NCBI GenBank assembly: GCA_007026445.1
Contig: VDMD01000005.1
Span: forward strand, 682,001-746,000
Source: Schizophyllum amplum
Lineage: Eukaryota; Basidiomycota; Agaricomycetes; Agaricales; Schizophyllaceae
DNA length: 64,000 bases
Reading direction: 5' to 3'
The notes under the pieces were generated by a model. The model was not told the DNA's origin, did no database searches, and worked only from the letters and a program-made list of their open reading frames with translations. Shown here piece by piece: positions 57,244 to 64,000 of this stretch. Position 1 is the stretch's first letter; each line of letters starts with the position of its first letter. Both the position numbers and the translations under genes were made by a program.

Positions 57244-58588
57244 ATGCCCCCAGCGTACAACGCCTCCGCATCCACCTCAGTACACAGACGGGACGACCCG
57301 CACAGAAGGGACGACATGCACCGGCGCGATGACATGAACATGCATCGAAGGGACGATATCGGTCCGCACCGGCGCGACGTCGAGATGGGGCCCGCATATG
57401 GGAGCGCCGCGGCGTCCAGGCGCGACGACATGGGCGGGGGGCATAGGCGCGACGACATGGGGAATGCGTACGCCGTTGCGGGGCCCAGCGGTCTGCGAGC
57501 TCACGGTGTGTTTTGCGAGTGTGTACGCTTGTGAGACGCGTGCTGACTATCGCTCCGATCTTGTCTACTCGTGTATTGCGGCAAATCTTGCGCGCTTCGG
57601 CTCCTCCTTTCTCATCCTTTCTCTCTGTCATAATCACTATGCTGGGGTCGTTTCGTCTGCGTGATACAGCCTCGATGGAAGACGGGAAGAAGGACAAGAA
57701 GCGGAAAGACTTGTCTGGGAAGCTGGGCAAGGAGATGAGCGACCGCCGCGATGAGTGCGTCTCATTGTTCTCTTTCTTATGCGCTACTGAACCTTTCTTC
57801 CTCTCACCTCTGACTGCACGGTCCTCTCTCGCACACGCTTCTCCTCTATGTGTAGCGGTCGTGCCTTTACCGAGACCACCGGAGCTCTCGCTGCTGCCTC
57901 TGCCACACTCGCCACCCGACCGGCCGACCACCCGCTATATCGCCTCCGCCTCCTTCCCTATACCCTCGAGCGCTCCGCTGCTCTCTCAGCCCTTGACTTT
58001 GAAGAGAAACACGCGCTGGACGGCGTGCGCGCCGCCTACGACGATGAACGCGCCCGCGTGGACGAGGAGTGCTGCAAAGGCCGCGAGCGCGTCGCGGCCC
58101 GCATGCGCGAAGGCATCGCCGAACGACGTCGGCGCGCGCGCGAAGAGAAAGAGAGTGAAGGCGCGGCGGGCGAGGGCGCTGGAGCGCGCGTCGATGTCAC
58201 GCGTAAACTGCGGCGCGGGGGCACGGGCGCGGACACACCGGACGGCGCACAGGGAGCGACGCCCGGGGGCACGAACCCACAGCGCGATGCGGGGATCACA
58301 GCGGGCCCGTTCCGTGATCCGCTGTCGCTGAGCGTGGACGAGATTCCCTCGCCTTTTCCACTGGCGCTGGTGAGCGGGACGCCTGCGGGGGGCGCGGCGG
58401 CGACGGCGGGCGCGAAAGGAAAGGGGAAGCGTGGTGCAGGCGGCGCGGGGAATCGCATGGCGTTAGGACAGGCGGTGGTCCACCTCGTGGGATGTAAGGA
58501 GACGGAGGTTGAGCAGGATTTGGGTGAGATACGGCGTGCGAGTAAACGCAGGAGGCAGGCGGTGATGCCCCCTCGCGCTGTGGTTTAG
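57244..58588 (+). CDS. Sds3-like subunit of the Sin3 histone deacetylase complex
   Basis: Three exons. The start MPPAYNASASTSVHRRDD leads a repeated head (HRRDD motifs, about seven copies up to 57465). A basic exon (EDGKKDKKRKDLSGKLGKEM) is followed by the Sds3-like coiled-coil domain: RPADHPLYRLRLLPYTLERS, ALSALDFEEKHALDGVRAAY and DDERARVDEECCKGRERVAA, then RMREGIAERRRRAREEKE. Sds3 proteins bridge the Sin3 scaffold to the Rpd3-type deacetylase and regulate transcription. The family shows a +ER...L...N...Y...L..LE..RD pattern; the match is by eye and moderate. The C-terminus is Gly/Ala-rich with a basic end (RRASKRRRQAVMPPRAVV). The repeated head is not part of the usual family. Confidence 0.65.
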
Positions 58589-58865
58589 CTGTGGGACTAG
58601 CAGTTGCACTCCGAAGTCCGTATGTACAGGCTCGGTCGATTATGTTTTCGTTTCTTCTTCAGTATTTTTATAAATGCGATGCATTGAGTCTTATGAAAGC
58701 CCAGATACCTGGACGCCTTTTGTGTGTTCGTAGAGGGCCAAGGGTGGCGACCTTACCGGGAGCTCGGGCCGTAGAGCCTGACAACAACAATCATCTGCCT
58801 GATTCTCCCCACCCCAGTCGCGCGTCAAGCTGCATTGAGCCTTTCTTTTTGACTCCCACTGCCTC

Positions 58866-61222
58866 ATGGACGTCGACCGTGAGCCGCTCGCGCTCACCAG
58901 CCTTCCCGAGGAGATCATCCTCCAGATCCTGGCGATCAGCGCCGTGAAGGATATTTACAGCGTTAGATGCGTGCGTGCCACTGAATCCCCTCTCCTACGC
59001 CATGCTCACCGGACACGACAGACCTGCAGTCGCCTGCACAATATTACGCAACAGAAGATCCTGTGGATCACCCTCCTACGCGACACCGTTGCGTCGTACC
59101 CAGTCCCCCGCGACCTCCTCATCAAGGGGGCCGATGATCCAGAGAAAGTATGGAGACACTATGCTGGCGTTGCGCGCACATGGCTGCGAACGCGCTCTCA
59201 AGGACCTATAAACATGCTGCGCGACCACAATGCGAGCAAGGAGCCACTGCTCGGGCTAGAACTGTTCCTTGACCAGTGGCTGCTAATCGTCAAGGCTAGC
59301 ACGGTCGAGGTCTGGCACACAAGCCTGCGAGAGGTCGGAACGCAATCTGTCTCGAGACGCACTGCTGTCCTTAGCTTTGCGGAGAGCGTGCGATGGACGT
59401 CGTATGCCGCCGCCGTTGAGAACGAGCAATCGCTTGTCGTGGTGCTAACAAACGGGTGCGCCATATCTCATGTACACCATGATTAGCAACCGAAATCGCT
59501 CCCAGAGGCCAGAACGTTGAACGCAATTCTGAGGTCTTCCGCGTCCCGCTCCGCATACCCATGTACAACGTTCGACCGACGTCGTCTTTTCTCTCCGTAC
59601 CTAACTACCCCTTGCAAAAGACAGCGCAGGCAGTGGACCCATCTGCGCGGCAGATCGCCTTCAGCCGTCCAGGGGCAGTAGACCTCGTCAGGTATCCCGA
59701 CGCGTCGGTAACATACGTCCGTTATGCAAGTATATCAACCGAGCGTGAGGACCTCGAAGAGCTCTGGAATGGCATCGTCGCTATCCGCTTCGTCCGTGAA
59801 CACGTACTCATCGTGCGCGCCCGCTCTGTGCAGGTATACCGAAACCCTCTCTACGACGCCGCCCCTCCCCCCAACAACCGCGACCACCCCGAAGCCCCGC
59901 CCTGCGTGCAGCATTTCTTCCCCGGGCACTCCTTCCGCCAGGTCTCCGTCTCTGCCGTCACGCCTCGCCCCGGCGAGCCCGCCATTTACAGGGTCCAGCT
60001 CCTCGCCAACGAAGTCCTACAGGGCCTCTTCCTCTTCGAGATCACCCTCGTCTTCCCCGCCGGTGCGCGGAGCACACTGCCCTTCCTAGACGTGCGCTTG
60101 CGCGGCGTGTACGCGCTGTCGATGAACGCGGCGTCGCAGACGCAGAGCGACCGATATAGCATGAAGCCGCGCCTCGCGGCGTTCATGCGTCTGGCGGCGC
60201 CGGAGATGATGCAGGGCCAAACAGCGGATAATCGGTACCAGACGGTGTCGGCGCGCGGGTTTGTGAGCGCCTTTGCGCTGGGGCCGCAGGCGCGCCGTGG
60301 GATATGGGTCGAGCGGCGACGGGGAAGCACGCTTCGGTGAGTCGTACGCGTAGAGTGATTACATTAGCTGATCAGCGTTGATAGGGAGATCTTCGCATGG
60401 GACTGGCGGAAGTGCATGTCGGTGGTCGTGCCGTCTCCGTATGGCGGTGGGCAGATCGCGGAGGAGCGAGGAGGACCTGTGGCTGCCGGAAACCCGTTCG
60501 GCGCTCCTGTCGGGCAAACACGTCGCGGCGCCGGCACGGGTGTCATGCCCAACGGCGGGAGGGGCGCGGCGCCCAATGCCGGGAGGGGCGCAGTGCCTAT
60601 CGCTGGAAGAGGTGCCATGCCAATGACCAACGCTGGGAGGGGCGCTGCTCCCAACACAGGCAGGGGCGCACTACCATACTCCGGGAGGGGCCTGATGGTC
60701 AATGACGGGAGGAGCCCGGTGCCTAATGTCGGAATGGGCGGGACACCCAGCGTAGTGGAGAGACCGCGCGATATGACGGGCATGGGCGTCTACACGAGGG
60801 AGTCGTATGATCTGCGAGGTGCGTTGTGCATTCACCAGCTTTGCTTTTGCTGTTTTTTCATGTCTATCATCTCTCTTATACACCGCTTCCCAGCTCATGA
60901 TGACGCCAGGGAGGCCTTGCTGGAGAGGGGCGCGGCCGTGTTGCCGCGTCCCTATTATTCCTCCGACGCAGATTCACAGGGTCTGTATCCGGTTGCTGCT
61001 CTCTTGTCATGAAAACCCACTTCCGACTCTCCATTGTTAGGCTGATCCCGCCCTCCTTCATCTGCCATGCACCTTGACCTTGAACCCACGCTGACGAGCT
61101 ACTTTGCAGAGGATATCACGCACTGCACGTTTAGCGAGACGGAAGGCTACATCTATTTTGGGACTCGGGCAGGCGCTGTGTTCATGCTCACGCCAGCGGC
61201 GCGCATACAGCCAGCTCGGTGA
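58866..61222 (+). CDS. Long F-box protein with octapeptide repeats
   Basis: Five or more exons, about 700 residues. The F-box is MDVDREPLALTSLPEEIILQ followed by ILAISAVKDIYSVRC|TCSRLHN, joined by an intron. A WD- or Kelch-like beta-rich region appears next (LFLDQWLLIVKASTVEVWHT, AVLSFAESVRWTSYAA, IVAIRFVREHVLIVRARSVQ). A region of eight degenerate octapeptides (GRGAxPNxG type) occurs at 60551-60748. The C-terminus reads LTSYFAEDITHCTFSETEGY followed by IYFGTRAGAVFMLTPAARIQ. The stop is 61220-61222. Such proteins are candidate SCF substrate adaptors. The domain after the F-box is suggestive of a beta-propeller but not proven. Substrate unknown. Confidence 0.8.
60551..60748 (+). repeat. 24-base tandem repeat coding octapeptides
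   Basis: Eight consecutive octapeptides with period 24 bases (one 6-base insertion): NGGRGAAP, NAGRGAVP, IAGRGAMP, NAGRGAAP, NTGRGALP, YSGRGLMV, NDGRSPVP, NVGMGGTP. They degenerate towards the 3' end. The array stays in frame inside the F-box gene. Confidence 0.85.
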
Positions 61223-61572
61223 TAAATAACACAACACGGATTCGGGAGATGGACATGGTTTCAAGAAGGGCATCCGGATTTAGGAAAGGGATACGCATTC
61301 AATCATACTCAGGAGGGCTACATGTATGAATATCAGGATTCACTTGGAAGGGCAACTCGCAAGGCTACGTGATTTGATCAGAAAGGCGCACATTCACCAG
61401 GACCTTGTCCGAGAAGACTCGAGTCCTTGCCGTCGACTTGTTGAATGCTGTCTGGCAGAGTGCTGACTCTGCACAAGTACTCTGAGCGCAGAGATGACCC
61501 TCTGCAAACATATAACTCCAAAAAGCTGAATATATTAGGGCCGTCAAACAAGAATAATGTAGGTAAGTACGA
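61223..61572. other. Convergent intergenic region
   Basis: 350 bases between the F-box gene (+) and SEC72-like gene (-) 3' ends. Nothing beyond probable 3' UTRs. Confidence 0.65.
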
Positions 61573-62644
61573 CTATGCCTCGCCGTTGGGCGTGAGCTCC
61601 AGTAGGGGCTGATGCCTCTCGCCCTCCGCGCGTTCAATCTCGTCAAGGAGATTTTTGAGTTCCTATGACATGTTAGTGCTGGGGGTAAAGGGTCTGTGAA
61701 TGGACATACGACACTGGCGGGCTCGTATGCGAGGCCGGCGCGCGCCGCAGCGGCCGCTTCCGAAAGAGAGCCAAGAGCTTGTAGCGCTTTGGCACGGCGG
61801 AAGTGACCTTTGGACCACGGGCGACTATGCAGACAAAATATAGGTAAGCGTGGGGTATAGGACTGAATAGAGACGCCACGTACCGAACATCCACGACGGC
61901 ATTCGCGTCCGCGAGAGCGGAGATGGGGTCCTGCGCCTCCAAATGTGACGCCGCTCTGTCGGTGAAAACGAAGGTGAGGAAGACGTGCCAAAGGAAATGG
62001 GAGTGCGAGACGCGCACCTGTTGGACAGAATGGCGCTCACGTCTTCCCGCATCAGCTGGGCCGCCTCCCACGGCGGACGCTGCACCGCAACAGACGCTGC
62101 CATGGTGTACTTCTGAATTGCTTGGGGGTGCGAGCCGCCCTTGAACATTTCTGTAATCATAGACGCGTCAACGTCTAGCGCGTCCACAGCGACAAGGTAA
62201 ACGCACGTTGCCCTCCTCCTTCAATCCCGTCACCGCCGCCTGCAGTTCGCGGCTGAGAACTTGCGGAGGCGGCGGGCAGCGCAGGTTCGGGTTCTTCGCG
62301 AGCAGGCGCGAGAGGCGGTTCAGGTGGACGTAGTCGACATCGCAGACGGTGCACTTCTCGGCCTTGTGGTCGGGACACTGCACGAGGTAGGGCTCGGATT
62401 GGAATGCAATGGGGACGGGTTCAAAGGTCGCGTCGAGGGCAGCGAGCAGCACGGGATCGGTGGGGGGAGGGACCATCATGCGTTGCGCGCCAGGAGGCAC
62501 CGCGCCGGGCGGGAGGCGCTGCGCGCCAGGCGGCAGTTGGGTGCCCGGAGGCAGACGAACGGCGCCGGGAGGCAGCTGCCCAGGCCCGGGCTGAGGCTGG
62601 GGATTCGTGTGAGGGGGCGCATTCGGCGGGGGGTTGGACGCCAT
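61573..62644 (-). CDS. SEC72: SEC72-like TPR protein of the ER Sec63 complex
   Basis: Likely Sec72, a cytosolic TPR subunit that docks chaperones to the Sec62/63 post-translational translocon at the ER. The N-terminus is a Pro-rich repeat (LPPGAVRLPPGTQLPPGAQR and so on), then YLVQCPDHKAEKCTVCDVDY (CPxH...C..C, a small zinc-like element), LNRLSRLLAKNPNLRCPPPP, and a TPR starting KEEGN|EMFKGGSHPQAIQKYT. AVQRPPWEAAQLMREDVSAI, SHLEAQDPISALADANAVVD and RPWSKGHFRRAKALQALGSL follow. It ends NLLDEIERAEGERHQPLL through ELTPNGEA, stop 61573-61575. The intron after EEGN joins cleanly only if one G is supplied at the acceptor near 62139. About five exons. Call is good. Confidence 0.83.
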
Positions 62645-62751
62645 GAGAGATGATCAGAGTTAAAGTCAAGCAGAGTCGTGTCGTGGCAGTCACTGAGTAA
62701 CTTCGGTGAACGCAACTTCCATCTGTTTCGAACTCAACGCTCGCGTGCAAC

Positions 62752-62823
62752 GACTCGATAGCTAAGTGGTTATAGCGTGGGATTGCAGATCCTAAGGTCC
62801 CGTGTTCAAATCACGGTCGGGTC
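62752..62823 (+). tRNA. tRNA-Cys(GCA)
   Basis: 72 bases fold as a tRNA without intron. The acceptor stem pairs GACTCGA with TCGGGTC (one G-T). The D arm contains TAGCTAAGTGG, the A box. The anticodon loop is TTGCAGA with anticodon GCA (Cys), on a stem TGGGA/TCCTA. The T arm is CCGTG-TTCAAAT-CACGG (B box). A T-run follows. Expected of a Pol III gene. It lies 107 bases upstream of the SEC72-like start, on the opposite strand. Confidence 0.96.
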
Positions 62824-62827
62824 TGGC

Positions 62828-62832
62828 TTTTT
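62828..62832 (+). terminator. Pol III terminator of tRNA-Cys
   Basis: Five T directly follow the tRNA (after GGC), the usual RNA polymerase III stop signal. Confidence 0.8.
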
Positions 62833-62999
62833 GCCTGTCTTTTCGCCTGCTGAAACTTGCATCGCCGGCCTCTGCGAATCAGAACTTCTCCCTAACGCAT
62901 GCTGCAGGGGGCGTTCGTGTCCTCCTCGATAGTCGATTACAATACAGGTACGATAAATAAGATAGTAAGTATACACATCCTCTGCAAGCTTCCAAACAC

Positions 63000-63744
63000 C
63001 TACATTCCCCTCCCCCTCCCCCGCGGAATCGACATCTTTCCCGCCACCCCGGCCCCACGCGCCATCCCCAACTGCTGAATATGTGCCTGCTGGTACTGGT
63101 GCAACTGCTGTACCTGCTGGAACTGGGCTTGCAGCTGTGCTGCCTGTTGCGCTTGTCCCGGTTGAGGCTGCACCGGCTGACCGGCGCCTCTCCCAGCTTG
63201 TGCTTGCGCCTGAGCCTGAGCTTGGGCCTGCGCCGCCGCCTGCACCGCTTGCGCTGCCTGAGCCGCTTGAGCCGCTTGCGCCTGGGTGAGTTGACCCGCC
63301 GGAGGGAGCTGGCCGGCCTGAGCCTGCGGTGGCGCCTGACCAGGCGGCCCCGCGCCCCTGCCCGGCGCAGCCATGTAGTGCGCGCCGGGCATCGCCCAGA
63401 CGACGGGCGCGCCGCCGCGCTGGTACATCTGCATGTACTGGTGTCGAAAGTAGGCAGCTTGCGCCTGTGTGAACTGTTGTGGTTGCGCATGGGGCTGGCC
63501 GGGTTGTGGTACGGGCTGTTGTTGGGCGGCTTGATGTTGCGTGGGTGGATGTGGTGTAGGCTGAGGCTGAGGTTGCGGAGCGAGTTGCGGTTGCTGACCA
63601 GGCTGGGGTTGCTGCCCAGGTTGTGGATGGGGTGTTGGCTGCTGTCTGGGCTGTAGCTGAGGGATTTGCTGTCCGGGCAGTGGCTGCTGAAGCTGCCCGG
63701 CTCCTCGTCCCATGCCCGCTTGCCCTCGTCCAACACCCTGTTGT

Positions 63745-63776
<32 letters not shown>

Positions 63777-64000
63777 TGCCACGCCTCCATGCGCCACACC
63801 TCCCTGACTCTGCGACTGTTGCAATTGCGGCTGAGCCCCACCCGGCGCCTGTGCCTGCGCCACTCCCCGCCCCCTTCCCCTCCCCATAGTATTCGCCGCC
63901 ATCTGCGTAATCCCATGATACAGCTGCTGCATCGTCTGCGTATTGATCGGCATCGTCTTGACGCGCGCCTCATTTGCCGCTGCACGGGTTCGGGCAGCAC
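63000..64000 (-). CDS. Gln/Pro/Ala-rich low-complexity protein, 5' end outside window
   Basis: A long open frame entering from the right edge and ending at 63000-63002. Composition is extreme: a pure polyglutamine run of 13 (63738-63776), a QP-rich region (PHPQPGQQPQPGQQPQLAPQ) and alternating AQ runs. RG-rich patches occur at both ends (TMGRGRGRGVAQ and MSIPRGRGRGM). Such Gln-rich tails are typical of transcription coactivators and RNA-granule proteins, but none is identifiable. The upstream part is needed to name it. I cannot exclude an intron near the edge. The reading from MPINTQTMQQLYHGITQMAA is open leftwards to the window end. Confidence 0.75.
63738..63776 (-). repeat. Polyglutamine tract, 13 codons
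   Basis: Thirteen consecutive CAG/CAA codons, with CAA interruptions at three places, inside the Gln-rich gene. Likely length-polymorphic. Confidence 0.9.

Noticed and set aside
60364..60783. Minus-strand frame with APLPALG-type repeats
   Set aside because: Antisense shadow of the octapeptide array in the F-box gene.
63081..63656. 191-residue Leu-rich plus-strand frame resembling membrane helices
   Set aside because: It is the antisense reading of CAG/CCG-rich codons in the Gln/Pro gene, which automatically gives Leu-rich sequence.

Overview
The window looks like nuclear DNA of a filamentous basidiomycete, most likely an Agaricomycete. Genes are dense and cut by many 45-60 base introns with GT...AG ends. 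The proteins include families typical of mushroom-forming fungi: a MYND-finger protein with a conserved tail, F-box proteins, a seven-helix membrane protein, DUF2015 and OM14-like proteins, and an H3 with basidiomycete-type MALQE/SLFED core residues. There are no operons; neighbours are mostly divergent, convergent or simply adjacent.

Layout. 1-1844: 3' part of a SIR2/SIRT1-type sirtuin (+). 2551-4990: secreted sedolisin tripeptidyl peptidase (+). 5732-6445: MYND-finger protein (-). 7147-7848: exon-junction protein Y14 (+). 8179-9082: HP1-like chromo/chromoshadow protein (+). 9753-12430: membrane-anchored coiled-coil protein (-). 12616-14735: disordered Ser/Arg-rich protein (+). 15309-15914: DUF2015 protein (+). 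16783-18910: DUF1771-Smr protein (+). 19334-20524: F-box-like protein (+). 20907-21800: unknown protein (+). 22621-24119: KAT14-like acetyltransferase (-), whose ATG overlaps that of the NUP85 gene (24118-26988, +). 28263-28537: possible tiny gene (-). 28557-31171: F-BAR/RhoGAP protein (+). 31434-32700: F-box protein (-). 33303-34588: divergent histone H4/H3 pair. 35068-37993: RTC4-like protein (-). 38343-39306: tRNA 2'-phosphotransferase (+). 39473-41137: epoxide hydrolase (-), followed by a decayed tandem copy (41690-42488) containing a palindromic element. 43356-44343: OM14-like protein with an internal duplication (+). 44511-45359: non-autonomous inverted-repeat element. 46775-48201: seven-helix membrane protein (+). 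48637-51008: APP1 phosphatidate phosphatase (+). 51461-53579: DED1 helicase (+). 54186-56787: MFS transporter (+). 57244-58588: Sds3-like protein (+). 58866-61222: long F-box protein (+). 61573-62644: SEC72-like protein (-). 62752-62823: tRNA-Cys(GCA). 63000-64000: Gln-rich protein, cut by the window edge (-).

Functional themes. Chromatin is unusually well represented (sirtuin, HP1, KAT14-like acetyltransferase, H3/H4, Sds3-like subunit of the Sin3 deacetylase complex). Others serve RNA metabolism (Y14, DED1, TPT1, tRNA-Cys), nuclear pore (NUP85), ER translocation (SEC72) and actin/membrane work (F-BAR RhoGAP, APP1). I see no biosynthetic cluster.

No entirely new system stands out. The most interesting signals are the overlapping start codons of the KAT14-like and NUP85 genes, a 10+10 base palindrome in the histone promoter, an H3 tail one residue longer than usual near Lys27, two inverted-repeat elements, a decaying epoxide hydrolase copy, and in-gene tandem repeats. 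Many conserved exons, including the presumably essential DED1, lose frame by what looks like a single missing base. That pattern suggests sequence or assembly error rather than gene decay. Exon boundaries were read by eye and individual splice sites may be off.
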